DNA of 52,679 nucleotides from an uncultured Oscillibacter sp. (GTDB lineage: Bacteria; Bacillota; Clostridia; Oscillospirales; Oscillospiraceae), in NCBI GenBank assembly GCA_900544615.1, contig UQVS01000017.1, positions 1 to 52,679 of the forward strand. The letters run 5' to 3'. Numbering within the stretch: position 1 is the stretch's first letter; the number at the start of each line of letters is the position of its first letter. Shown in pieces: positions 1 through 8,265 of this stretch. The notes beneath the pieces were generated by a model. That model was not told where the DNA came from. It made no database searches and worked only from the letters and a program-made list of their open reading frames with translations. The translations under genes were made by a program, and so were the position numbers.

Positions 1-1
1 G

Positions 2-73
2 GGCCTGCGTTTCGCTATCCGTGAGGGTGGCCGTACCGTTGGTTCCGGCGTCGTCATTGAGATCGACGAGTAA
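2..73 (+). CDS. tuf: Elongation factor Tu, C-terminal 23 residues (partial)
   Basis: Only the end of the gene is inside the window. The frame beginning at base 2 reads GLRFAIREGGRTVGSGVV and ends in EIDE before TAA. This is the hallmark end of beta-barrel domain 3 of EF-Tu, the GTPase that brings aminoacyl-tRNA to the ribosomal A site. A strong terminator follows 15 bases later, so tuf is the last gene of its transcript, as is common when it ends the str operon. The identification rests on a short but very conserved segment. Confidence 0.93.
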   Translation, partial: GLRFAIREGGRTVGSGVVIEIDE

Positions 74-88
74 TTCTCACAGCTTATG

Positions 89-121
89 AAAAGGACTGCC
101 GCAATGCGGCAGTCCTTTTTT
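89..121 (+). terminator. Rho-independent terminator after tuf
   Basis: A perfect 12-bp stem (91-102 with 106-117), with a three-base loop, runs into a T tract (116-121). It directly follows the tuf stop codon. Confidence 0.93.
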
Positions 122-415
122 ATAAGCAATAGGATGATCCGGTGCAAAAAGGACGACCGCTGTCAAAGGTGTCCCGGCCCAGCAGAAGCCGTACCGCATG
201 GAAAAATCTCCGTATATCATCAAAACCACCGGCAATCCCGGTGATTTTCCTGACACAAATAACGCGAAGCCAGCCCAACGTGGGCTGGCTTCGCGTCGTT
301 ACGCATGATCTATGGAATCCAAGGCAGAATCATGCAGCCTGCCTTAGAAAATAGATCGGATCTATCGCAGAGTGCGGGGAAAATGACTCTCTGACCCTTG
401 CGGCACCCATGCGTG
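122..415. other. Non-coding structured stretch downstream of tuf
   Basis: I see no credible gene here. It contains several hairpins: a perfect 16-bp stem at 262-277/281-296 with loop ACG; a 7-bp stem at 307-313/351-357 enclosing an inner AAGGCAG/CTGCCTT pair; a CAGAGT/ACTCTG pair near 369-392; and a CCCA/TGGG mini-hairpin near 407-418. None of these ends in a clear T tract. The density of nested inverted repeats suggests structured RNA or a repeat-type element rather than coding sequence. Confidence 0.5.
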
Positions 416-484
416 GGAAGAATCGGGGAGTAGCTGCATAAGAGGTAGGCTCTATTAGCCCGCCCACGGTTCAGTCAAACTTCC
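416..484 (+). promoter_or_regulatory. Possible orphan yybP-ykoY (manganese) riboswitch-like element
   Basis: The plus strand shows GGAAG (416-420), the string GGGGAGTAGC (425-434), an internal hairpin GGCT/AGCC (448-460) and TCAAACTTCC (475-484), whose CTTCC can close a basal stem with GGAAG. GGGGAGUAGC is, from memory, the signature of the yybP-ykoY Mn2+ riboswitch. Against it, no plus-strand gene follows, and the 3' side overlaps the end of the opposing XRE-type gene. It may be a relic or chance; a covariance-model scan would decide. Confidence 0.25.
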
Positions 485-1751
485 AATGGGAGATGTCCGT
501 GTCAACCTCGAAGGAAGCGACGGTATCCGTTCCGTTGCTGCCGGGAAAAACCAGAGACTTTTCATCGCTGTCCAGCGTCAGTGGCCAATCGCTGGGGCAG
601 ATGCTTTTCCGGCCGTATTCATCGGTAAAAACTGCGGCATATTCCAGAAGATCCCCGGAGGCAAAGGGGACGGACAGCGGCTCCAGTCGGTAAAACTCGG
701 CAGTCTCATCGTAGCCGGAGTAGCTTGTTTGCTCGTCGGCACGGATGGGCTACGCCCAGGCAATCAGCTGCTTATTCTTGAAAAGCCCCACCTGCGTGGA
801 GACCGCCTCTGCCCGCGGAACGAAAACATTGTCAGGCTTTGTATTCATGCTCAGGAGAAATTCAATGGGTTCCGGCAGGGTCAGCGTACCGTTTTCCACA
901 GCAGCCCGCCCCTGAATATCTGCATCCAAAAGCATCTGAACTTCCGGCAGAGAGCCGGAGTACAGCCCGGTATAGGTTTGCAGCGGCTGCGTCTGGCGGG
1001 TGCCGTCCGGCAGGACCAGCAGGGCAGAGAGGGCGATATCATCCGTCAGGGGAATGGACAGCGCGGCAGAAAAACGCTGGTTGGTGCCGTCCTCTCCGGC
1101 CTTGCCAACCACATCGCTGGAAATTTCACCATTTTCGGCCAGAAACTCTACCGTCATACCCTCCACAAAGGTTTTGGGGACGACAGCCACAGAAAAGGTC
1201 ACGGTATTGGCCTTGAGGTCGCAGGTCACAATGGAGGCTTCAGCGTCTGTGACCAGACTGTTCTGCTGCGTGAGGATCTCCTCCACCTGACTGGAAATGC
1301 TGTAGACCTGATTGGACACACTGCTTTCCATCTGATTGATCCGATTGTAAACGCCGTCAAACTGCCGGTCAATGCTCTGATAGGCGCGGTGGGCGGCATA
1401 CAGCACCATCAGCGCTGCCAGTACATAGGGCCATTTCTTTCGGGGCTTGGGGGCGGTCTGGGCAGCGATGTACCGCTCGGTGATCTCCTCTACCATTTTC
1501 AGCTGTGCGTCGGTCAGCTCCCGGCTGTCCGGCGCAGGCGGCGCTTCCGGAGCTTCCTCCACGCCGAGGAGCCAGCCCACGGTGACGCCGAACCGGCGGC
1601 TGAGGGCCACCAGCTTGTCGATCTCCGGCAGGGCGGCGTCTGATTCCCATTTATAGATCGACTGGCGGGAAACGCCCACCTCCTCGCCCAGTGCTTCCTG
1701 CGAAAGTCCGCTTTCCTTCCGCTTCTGTGCGATCCGCTGGCCTGTTGTCAT
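471..1751 (-). pseudogene. Membrane-anchored XRE-family regulator interrupted by an in-frame TAG
   Basis: Residues 1-65 form a Cro/CI-type helix-turn-helix (SQEALGEEVGVSRQSIYKWE). They are followed by a proline-rich linker, one membrane segment (WPYVLAALMVLYAA), a short coiled coil and a large, probably extracytoplasmic, C-terminal domain. The frame hits TAG at 750-752 and then stays open for 92 more sense codons of normal composition (PIRADEQTSYSGYDE, later WPLTLDSDEKSLVFPG) to TGA at 471-473, so a single nonsense change (for example CAG to TAG) splits an otherwise intact gene. The ATG at 1751 is preferred over an upstream GTG because AAAGGA lies 10 bases before it but abuts the GTG. The truncated product would keep the DNA-binding and membrane parts and lose the C terminus. 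Confidence 0.8.
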
Positions 1752-1824
1752 ACGTGTCACATCCTTTCGTGAGAACAGTATCGCCGAAAACAGGGAAAAA
1801 GGCCACCAATTTTCCGGGAAAATC

Positions 1825-1843
1825 TGTAAACTGTGGGTTTACA
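1825..1843. promoter_or_regulatory. Palindromic operator candidate upstream of the XRE gene
   Basis: TGTAAAC-N5-GTTTACA is a perfect 7-bp inverted repeat, 73 bases ahead of the regulator's start codon. Its position fits autoregulation by the adjacent helix-turn-helix protein. No binding data can be inferred. Confidence 0.4.
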
Positions 1844-1918
1844 TATCCCAAAATCACGGGATCTGCTGCTGATTTCTCAGGTTTTTGCCGCCTATGGATG
1901 AGATACGGATACAGGAAA

Positions 1919-2443
1919 TTACAGTTTCTTCTCGTACAGGTTCAGGGGGCGCTGGGAATCCCCCATGAAGAACGTGTCCACGGTGCCGGCGGCTTTGTAG
2001 CCCAGTGCGGGGTACATTCGGTTAGCGGGGAGATTTTCCGTGCCGGTATCCAGACGCAGAACGGTTTTGCCTTGCCGGCGGGCGGTATCCTCCGCGAAAG
2101 CCACCATCTGCCGGGCCAGACCCTGCCCGGCACGGGCGGGATCAATGGTCAGGGTATGGATTATAGCCACCTGCCGATCCTCCGCGGGAATCGTCCATGC
2201 GCCGTTTTGGTATTCCGGCAGCTGCTGGCCGTTGAGATTCATACTGCCCCAGACGCTGCCGGTCTCATCTACGCCGACGTACAGCGTTCCGGCGTCGAAA
2301 ATGTTCCGGGCGGTGTCGGCAGTGGGATAGGCGCCCCGCTGCCAACCGGTATAGTGAATGCCGGTGGCATCCTCATGGTCCAGAATGGCTTCGTAGATGG
2401 CGGCCACGGCGGGCAGGTCAAGTTCATTGGCGAGACGGATCAT
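1919..2443 (-). CDS. GNAT-family N-acetyltransferase
   Basis: This 174-residue protein has the single-domain GNAT fold, which transfers an acetyl group from acetyl-CoA to an amine. It starts with IRLANELDLPAVAAIYEAI, typical of the first strand and helix. The acetyl-CoA pyrophosphate loop (motif A) is visible as IDPARAGQGLARQMV around residues 110-124, followed by LRLDTGTENLPANRMYPALG, the usual motif B segment. An AGGAGG site precedes the ATG. It lies downstream of ftsH, beyond the ftsH terminator, and would be expressed by read-through or a weak local promoter. The substrate cannot be read from the sequence; small-molecule and peptide acetylation are both possible. Confidence 0.88.
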   Translation of the reverse strand: MIRLANELDLPAVAAIYEAILDHEDATGIHYTGWQRGAYPTADTARNIFDAGTLYVGVDETGSVWGSMNLNGQQLPEYQNGAWTIPAEDRQVAIIHTLTIDPARAGQGLARQMVAFAEDTARRQGKTVLRLDTGTENLPANRMYPALGYKAAGTVDTFFMGDSQRPLNLYEKKL

Positions 2444-2473
2444 AAAAAGTTTCCTCCTGTTTTGATTGGAATG

Positions 2474-2508
2474 AAAAGACGGGCGGGCGTAAGAAGCGCC
2501 CGCCCGTC
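2474..2508 (-). terminator. Rho-independent terminator after ftsH
   Basis: A perfect 12-bp GC-rich stem (2478-2489 with 2497-2508) is followed on the minus strand by TTTTCATT. It sits 17 bases beyond the ftsH stop codon. Confidence 0.85.
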
Positions 2509-2524
2509 AGTCTGTTGAAAAGCG

Positions 2525-4756
2525 TTATTCGGATTTTTCAGGATTTTCCGGCTGCTGTTCCGGGGCGGCATCCGGCGTCTGTTCCGCGCTGCCGGAGGTC
2601 TGCTCATCGGAAGACGGCTTCGGGGCCGCATCTCCGGCAGTGTCCTCCGGCGCTTCAATTTTCTCAGAGATCATGTGAACCTTTCTTGCGGCAGGCTCAA
2701 TGACCTCCGGCTGAGAGGGACGGAAGCCGCTCTCATGAGCCAGCGTGGAGGCATAGGCGTCCTCCACGGTGGAGGGATCCCGGCCTTCGATGATGGCCAC
2801 CATCTCCGCGCCGGTGATGGTCTCCTTTTCCAGCAGGTAGGCCACCACCTTGTCCATGTCCGCCCGGTTGTCCCGGATGATGTTCACGGCGTCGGTGTAG
2901 CACTTGTCCAGAATGTCCTTCACGGCCTTGTCCATGGCTGCGGCAGTGTCCTGCGCGCAGTCCAGACCGTAGCCGCCGTCCAGATACTGGCTGCGGCGGG
3001 AGGCCAGCGCCATCATGCCGAACTCATCGCTCATGCCGAACATGGCCACCATGTTCCGGGCCACCTGCGTGGCCTCCTGAATGTCCTGCGACGCGCCGTT
3101 GGTCATGGTATTCAGCACTACTTCCTCTGCGGCGCGGCCGCCCATGGAGACAGCGATCTTGGCCATCAGTTCGTCGCGGGTACGCAGCTCGGTCTTATCC
3201 TCCTCCGGCATCAGCAGGGTATAGCCCAGAGCGCCCTGGGTATGGGGAACGATGGTGATCTTCTGCACCGGCTCCGTGTTTTTCTGCTTGTAGGCCACCA
3301 TAGCGTGGCCTACCTCATGGTACGCCACCAGCTTCTTTTCAAATTCCGTCAGGACGCTGCCCTTTTTCTCCGTACCGGCAATGACCAGCTCGAAGGCTGC
3401 CAGCAGATCCTCCTGCGTTACCAGCTTGCGGCCCTTGCGGACAGCCCGGAGGGCGGCTTCGTTGACGAGGTTGGCAAGATCGGCGCCTACGCAGCCGGCG
3501 GTAGCCAGCGCCACTTTTTTCAGGTTGACATCCTCCGCCAGCTTGATGTTCCGGGTGTGAACCTGAAGGGTCGCCAGACGGCCCGCCAGATTGGGCCGGT
3601 CGATGATGATGCGGCGGTCGAACCGGCCGGGACGCAGCAGGGCCTGATCCAGAACCTCAGGCCGGTTGGTGGCGGCCAGCAGGATGATGCCCTTGGTGGG
3701 GTCGAAGCCGTCCATCTCCGCCAGCAGCTGGTTCAGGGTCTGCTCCCGTTCGTCGTTGCCGCCGAAGCGGCCGGAGTCGCGGGATTTGCCGATGGTGTCG
3801 ATCTCGTCGATAAACACGATGCAGGGAGCCACCTTGCTGGCCTCTTTGAAGAGGTCACGGACACGGGAAGCGCCTACGCCCACGAACATCTCCACAAAGT
3901 CGGAGCCGCTGATGGAGAAGAAGGGAACGTTGGCCTCACCGGCCACAGCCTTGGCCAGCAGCGTTTTGCCGGTACCCGGAGGGCCAACCAGCAACGCGCC
4001 CTTGGGGAGCTTGGCACCGATGTCGGTATACTTTTTGGGGTTGTGCAGGAAGTCGATGATCTCCGTCAGGGATTCCTTGGCCTCGTCCTGACCGGCTACG
4101 TCCTTGAAGGTGACGCCGGTCTGCTTTTCCATGTAGACCTTGGCGTTGGCTTTGCCCACGCCGCCGATACCGCCCATGCCGCCCATGCCTTTTTTGGCCA
4201 TGATCCGCATGACCAGAGAGAACATCAGCATGATGAAGGCAAAGGGCAGAATGAAGTTGATGGCAAATACCAGGAGCGGGCTCATCTGCGGCTCATACTT
4301 CACATCGTAGTCCTGAATCCCGGCCTCATGCATCCGCTCCACCAGCGTGTCGTTGGTCTCCATTTTCACGGTGAAGAGCTTCAGGGAAGCCGTCTGCTGC
4401 TTTCCGGCGGAATCCGTGTAGGTATAAACTGCGTCGCCGTCCGTATCCGTGGACTTGGTGTAGGCCACGCCGTCCTCATCGGTATAGACGTAGCCGTCCT
4501 TGGGGGTGATATACAGCAGGCCCTCGGAAGAATCCACGGAGACGTCCGCAACCTGCTTGTCCTCCGTCATGGCGACGAAGTCGCTGTATTCGATGTTGAT
4601 GTTGGAGGCCTGCCGCCCGGCGGTGCCCATGTAGCTGCTGGTGCAGTAGAACACCAGCGTCAGAGCCAGCGCCCACGCCACCAGCTTGCCTGCGCCCAGC
4701 AGGTTGCTGTTGCGGTTGCCCCGCCGGTTCTTGTTGTTTTTATCGTTCTGGTCCAT
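2525..4756 (-). CDS. ftsH: ATP-dependent zinc metalloprotease FtsH
   Basis: This is the membrane-bound AAA+ protease that degrades misassembled membrane proteins and selected cytosolic regulators. The 743 residues show a basic Asn-rich N terminus, TM1 (about 25-43), an extracytoplasmic domain, TM2 (about 158-187) and a Gly/Met-rich linker. The Walker A is GPPGTGKT (258-265), the Walker B VFIDEID (314-320), the second region of homology surrounds ATNRPEVLDQALLRPGRFD (362-380), and the zinc site is HEVGH (480-484). The tail from about residue 690 is acidic and Pro/Ala-rich, longer than in many homologues. GAAAGGAG precedes the ATG. It has its own promoter and terminator and is transcribed divergently from rlmB. 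Confidence 0.97.
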   Translation of the reverse strand: MDQNDKNNKNRRGNRNSNLLGAGKLVAWALALTLVFYCTSSYMGTAGRQASNINIEYSDFVAMTEDKQVADVSVDSSEGLLYITPKDGYVYTDEDGVAYTKSTDTDGDAVYTYTDSAGKQQTASLKLFTVKMETNDTLVERMHEAGIQDYDVKYEPQMSPLLVFAINFILPFAFIMLMFSLVMRIMAKKGMGGMGGIGGVGKANAKVYMEKQTGVTFKDVAGQDEAKESLTEIIDFLHNPKKYTDIGAKLPKGALLVGPPGTGKTLLAKAVAGEANVPFFSISGSDFVEMFVGVGASRVRDLFKEASKVAPCIVFIDEIDTIGKSRDSGRFGGNDEREQTLNQLLAEMDGFDPTKGIILLAATNRPEVLDQALLRPGRFDRRIIIDRPNLAGRLATLQVHTRNIKLAEDVNLKKVALATAGCVGADLANLVNEAALRAVRKGRKLVTQEDLLAAFELVIAGTEKKGSVLTEFEKKLVAYHEVGHAMVAYKQKNTEPVQKITIVPHTQGALGYTLLMPEEDKTELRTRDELMAKIAVSMGGRAAEEVVLNTMTNGASQDIQEATQVARNMVAMFGMSDEFGMMALASRRSQYLDGGYGLDCAQDTAAAMDKAVKDILDKCYTDAVNIIRDNRADMDKVVAYLLEKETITGAEMVAIIEGRDPSTVEDAYASTLAHESGFRPSQPEVIEPAARKVHMISEKIEAPEDTAGDAAPKPSSDEQTSGSAEQTPDAAPEQQPENPEKSE

Positions 4757-4792
4757 GAAGAACTCCTTTCAGAGTGTGTGAAATCAAAAGGC

Positions 4793-4821
4793 AGTATAGC
4801 ACAAACCCGCTGAAATCACAA
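4793..4821 (-). promoter_or_regulatory. Promoter for ftsH
   Basis: On the minus strand, TTGTGA (4816-4821), a 17-bp spacer and TATACT (4793-4798) with an extended TGC in front of the -10. This is a sigma-A type promoter about 35 bases upstream of the start codon. Confidence 0.75.
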
Positions 4822-4898
4822 GGAAAAGCGCCGGACAATTCATAAACTTTCTGTGAATTTCCCCGCCGGAAGCGCAGAAAGCTTTTTTGAAAATCATC

Positions 4899-4927
4899 TT
4901 TATTGTGCCGGGGTTGTGTGCTATACT
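4899..4927 (+). promoter_or_regulatory. Promoter for rlmB
   Basis: A weak -35 TTTATT, 17-bp spacer and extended -10 TGC-TATACT (4922-4927). The -10 element is the same as in the divergent ftsH promoter. Confidence 0.6.
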
Positions 4928-4983
4928 GAAAAGGCAGTATTGTACAGATTCTGACAGATTCCAAGATTTGAGAGGATTTTTAT

Positions 4984-5757
4984 ATGACGGACGAGAGAAA
5001 AGACCAGTTGACCGCCGAGGCCGACGGCCTCATCGAAGGCCGCAACGCGGTGATCGAGGCCCTGCGGACGGAAGCCAGCATCGATAAGATTTTCATCCAG
5101 AAGGGGGAAACGGACAAGACTCTGGGACATATCGCTTCCAAGGCCCGCGCGGCGGGCATCGTCGTGGTGGAAGCCGACCGGCGGAAGCTGGACGGCATGA
5201 GCCGCACCCATGCCCATCAGGGGGTCATCGCCTTGGCGGCGGTGCGGGAGTACGTCAGCGTGGAGGATATTCTGGCGGACGCGGCGGCAAAGAACGAAAA
5301 GCCCCTGATCGTCGTGTGCGATGAGATCTCCGATCCCCATAATCTGGGCGCGATTATTCGGACGGCCTACTGCGCCGGCGCCCATGGCGTCATCATCCCC
5401 AAACGCCGCAGCGCGGGGCTGACCAGCGTGGTGGCCAAGACCTCCGCCGGCGCGGTGTCCCACATGAAAGTGGCGCGGGTGCCCAATATCCCATCCCTGC
5501 TGAAAGACCTGAAAAAGCAGGGCGTCTGGGTGTTCGGTACGGCGGCTGACGGTACCACCGGCCTTTACGATGCGGATCTGAAAGGCCCTGCGGCCATCGT
5601 CATTGGCAGCGAGGGAGACGGCATGACCCGCCTGGCTGCTGAAAACTGCGATTTTCTGGTGAGCATCCCCATGAAGGGGGATCTGAACTCCCTGAACGCC
5701 AGCGCTTCCGCAGCGATCCTGCTGTATGAGGCGGTGCGCCAACGGATGCAGGGCTGA
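4984..5757 (+). CDS. rlmB: 23S rRNA 2'-O-methyltransferase of the TrmH/SpoU family (RlmB-type)
   Basis: This 257-residue SPOUT enzyme uses S-adenosylmethionine to methylate a ribose in 23S rRNA. An N-terminal substrate-binding domain (GRNAVIEAL, residues 19-27, then THAHQGVIA) precedes the knotted domain. The three SpoU motifs are visible: NLGAIIRTA (motif 1, about 120-128), IVIGSEGDGM (motif 2, about 203-212) and IPMKGDLNSLNASASAAILL (motif 3, near the C terminus). Length and motifs fit RlmB closely. The assignment to the RlmB target (G2251 in E. coli numbering) is by family; another TrmH paralogue specificity is possible. The next gene begins 23 bases downstream, so the two probably share a transcript. 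Confidence 0.9.
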   Translation: MTDERKDQLTAEADGLIEGRNAVIEALRTEASIDKIFIQKGETDKTLGHIASKARAAGIVVVEADRRKLDGMSRTHAHQGVIALAAVREYVSVEDILADAAAKNEKPLIVVCDEISDPHNLGAIIRTAYCAGAHGVIIPKRRSAGLTSVVAKTSAGAVSHMKVARVPNIPSLLKDLKKQGVWVFGTAADGTTGLYDADLKGPAAIVIGSEGDGMTRLAAENCDFLVSIPMKGDLNSLNASASAAILLYEAVRQRMQG

Positions 5758-5780
5758 GGGAACACGAAAGAGGAATCACT

Positions 5781-7970
5781 GTGTCGAAGGAACAGGAAAA
5801 TAAAATAGAGCGCGAAGAAAACTGGGATGTGCCGCCTTCGGACGAGGAATATACCTTAGAGGAAATCCTGGCAGAATACGGCAGCAGCCGCCAGCAGAAG
5901 ATTCTGGAGGAAGTGGAGCGGGAAGCAGAGCCGGAGACGGTATCAGAGCCTGCGCTTCCTGCGGAACCGGCGGCGCCTGCCGCGGAAGAACCGCCCGCAG
6001 CGGAGCCAAAGCCCGCAGCGGAGCCAAAGCCCGCACGGATGCTCTGGGCCAGCAGACGCATGGCTCATGCGGAATCAGAGCGGGAGGCAGAACTGCCGGA
6101 GGAGCCGGAAGAATCGGACGAGCCGGAGAACGAGCCAGAGGACGGGCCGGAGGAGTCCCGCTTCCTGAGTCTGGAAGAGCTGGTCGGCACCACGGTGGGC
6201 GCAGTCATGGAGGAGCATCGGGAACCGCTGCTGAAGCCGAAGCGGGGGTTGTTCTCCCGGAAGCGGCAGCAGGAGGACACGGAGCAGTTCTACGATCCCA
6301 TGGACGCGCCGCCGCCTCCCAAGCCTGTGACCGAGGCGGACACCATTGGAGACGAGCCGGAGCTTAGCGAGATCGCCGCGGAGTACCGGGAGGATTCTCA
6401 GGCGCAGAGCCGCCCGCTGATCTGGGCGCTTCTTACGGCGCTGGTGCCGCTGGCGGCTTTGGCGGCGGAGCAGTACGGGGTGAACATCCCCTATTGGACG
6501 GGGGACGGTGAATTGCAGTGCGTCGTTGTGCTGGCACTGCTGCTGATCAATCTGGTGCTGTGCCGTCATGTGCCGGTTTACGGGTTCCGGCGGCTCCGGG
6601 AAAAGCGCTGCACCGGCGCACTGCTGGTAACGCTGGCGGCGGCGGTATCTGCGGCGGACTGCCTGCTGTGCCTGTTCCATACCGGACGGGCTGCGGCGGT
6701 GCCCTATGCGCCGGTGGCGTCGGCGGCGCTGTTTTTTGCTCAGTGGGGCATCAGCCGGGAGAACCGGGGCAACAGCGACAGCTTCCGGATGGCCTCACTG
6801 GATGACAACCCGCCCTATCTGGTAACGGAGACCGGCCGGGGAGCCTGCAAGCAGAAGGGCAGCCTCCGGGGCTTTTACACCACTGCCAGCCGGACGGATT
6901 ACGCATCCCGGCTTCAGGCGGTATTCCTGCCGCTGATTCTGGCGGCGTCGGTGGTGTTTGCGGGGCTTACTTCCTTGGGAGAGGGCCGGGGGGCGGATTT
7001 TCTGCTGAATCTGTCTGCGATCCTGACGGCGGGGGCCACGTTTTCCCTGCCCCTCTGCTGGGGGCTTCCGTGGGCAAGGCTGACCCGGCGGCAGCAAAAA
7101 AGCGGCTGCGCCGTGGCCGGATGGGACGGCGCGACCCGGATGGGCAAGCGCCGCAGCCTGATCCTGACGGATATCGATCTGTTCCCGCCGGGGACCATCC
7201 GGCTCAACGGCGTGAAGGTCTACGGCGAGGAGCTGAGCAAGGCGGCCGCCTATGCCGCCGCCGCCGCCCATGGGGCAGGCTGCGGGCTGGCGCGGGTATT
7301 CGACGGCCTGGCGGTGGGCGAAAACGCCCCCAGAGAGACCGCACAGGATCTCAGCTTCTATGAGCAGGGCGGCTTCGGCTGCACGATCCACGGCGAGTCC
7401 GTCCTGCTGGGAACGGCGTCGTTCATGCGGAAGCAGGACGTGCGCCTGCCCGGCAATATTAACCTGAAAACCGGCGTGTTTCTGGCCATCGACCACCAGC
7501 TGGCGGCGGTGTTCGCCGTGAAATATGAGGCTGCGGAGAATGTGGATTACGCCCTGCGGACGATGCGCCGCAGCCGCATCACGCCCATTTTGGCGGTGCG
7601 GGACCCCAACATCACCCCGGCGCTGCTGAAGCGGAAATTTTCCAAGCGCATCAAAGTGGAATACCCGGATCTGACCGACCGGGTGGCCCTCAGCGAAGCG
7701 GAGGAGGACCGGGGACTGCCCCGCGCCCTGCTGCTGCGGGAGGGCCTGCTGCCCTATGCGGAAGCCGTGGTAGGCAGCCGCCGTCTGCGGACGGCGGTGC
7801 GCCGGGCGTCGTGGCTGTCTCTGCTGGGCAGCGGCACAGGCGTGCTGCTGACGGCCTATCTGGTGTCTCTCCAAAAATTCGACCTGCTGACGCCCCTTTC
7901 TCTGACGGTGTTCCTGCTGTTGTGGACGCTGCCGGTGCTGCTGCTGAGCGATTGGACGGGCCGCTATTGA
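5781..7970 (+). CDS. Degenerate P-type-ATPase-like membrane protein (predicted pseudoenzyme)
   Basis: The protein has 729 residues and starts with GTG after GAAAGAGGA. Residues 1-205 are acidic, Pro/Glu-rich and probably disordered. Membrane segments follow near 212-232, 246-262, 280-299, 309-322, 378-397, 408-428, 682-700 and 705-724. The order from 378 on matches heavy-metal P-type ATPases: a TM pair, SLPLCWGLP where CPCALGLA is expected, GCAVAGWDGATRMGKRR where GILVKGG-type sequence is expected, then a P/N-domain-like region with GGFGCTIHG (529-536). The phosphorylation motif DKTGT is replaced by TDIDLFPPG (463-471), and neither TGDN nor GDGxND is present. The protein should therefore not be an ion pump. 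It sits behind rlmB and ahead of a terminator; its role is unknown. Confidence 0.72.
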   Translation: MSKEQENKIEREENWDVPPSDEEYTLEEILAEYGSSRQQKILEEVEREAEPETVSEPALPAEPAAPAAEEPPAAEPKPAAEPKPARMLWASRRMAHAESEREAELPEEPEESDEPENEPEDGPEESRFLSLEELVGTTVGAVMEEHREPLLKPKRGLFSRKRQQEDTEQFYDPMDAPPPPKPVTEADTIGDEPELSEIAAEYREDSQAQSRPLIWALLTALVPLAALAAEQYGVNIPYWTGDGELQCVVVLALLLINLVLCRHVPVYGFRRLREKRCTGALLVTLAAAVSAADCLLCLFHTGRAAAVPYAPVASAALFFAQWGISRENRGNSDSFRMASLDDNPPYLVTETGRGACKQKGSLRGFYTTASRTDYASRLQAVFLPLILAASVVFAGLTSLGEGRGADFLLNLSAILTAGATFSLPLCWGLPWARLTRRQQKSGCAVAGWDGATRMGKRRSLILTDIDLFPPGTIRLNGVKVYGEELSKAAAYAAAAAHGAGCGLARVFDGLAVGENAPRETAQDLSFYEQGGFGCTIHGESVLLGTASFMRKQDVRLPGNINLKTGVFLAIDHQLAAVFAVKYEAAENVDYALRTMRRSRITPILAVRDPNITPALLKRKFSKRIKVEYPDLTDRVALSEAEEDRGLPRALLLREGLLPYAEAVVGSRRLRTAVRRASWLSLLGSGTGVLLTAYLVSLQKFDLLTPLSLTVFLLLWTLPVLLLSDWTGRY

Positions 7971-7983
7971 CACTTGACAAAAG

Positions 7984-8029
7984 AAAGTACCGGGAGACGG
8001 AGGTTTTGTCCGCCTCCCGGTACTTTTTC
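7984..8029 (+). terminator. Rho-independent terminator after the rlmB/P-type-like pair
   Basis: A 13-bp stem (7984-7996 with 8014-8026), extended inward by CGG/CCG, ends in TTTTTCT. It lies 14 bases after the stop codon. Confidence 0.88.
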
Positions 8030-8147
8030 TGCCCGGAAGAGACAAAACCTCCGCTTTTTCGGAAAAAACTCTTTTTGCAAGACCTGACAAAAATGCAGCA
8101 GCCTTTTTGCCCACCCCTCCAAAATGTAATATCTTACAAAAAAGCGG

Positions 8148-8176
8148 TTGTATTACCGGCAAAAAAGCATTATAAT
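8148..8176 (+). promoter_or_regulatory. Promoter for the EF-G-like gene
   Basis: TTGTAT (8148-8153), exactly 17 bp, TATAAT (8171-8176). The consensus -10 suggests strong expression. About 80 bases of leader follow. Confidence 0.8.
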
Positions 8177-8265
8177 TAACACATTGAAACTGCACAGTCT
8201 CAATGAGTTGACGATTTTTCAGCGGCTCTTCCGGCCGTGTCAACAGCATCAACATAAGGAGTGGA

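Noticed and set aside
142..354. 70-codon open frame downstream of tuf
   Set aside because: It covers several perfect hairpins, lacks a ribosome binding site and has no protein-like composition.
750..752. TAG read as pyrrolysine
   Set aside because: The protein is a regulator, not a methylamine methyltransferase, and the position has no sign of a PYLIS-type context. A nonsense mutation is simpler; it would need a genome search for pyl genes.
2675..4813. 712-codon open frame opposite ftsH
   Set aside because: Antisense shadow of ftsH, with His/Gly/Val-rich composition and no start site.
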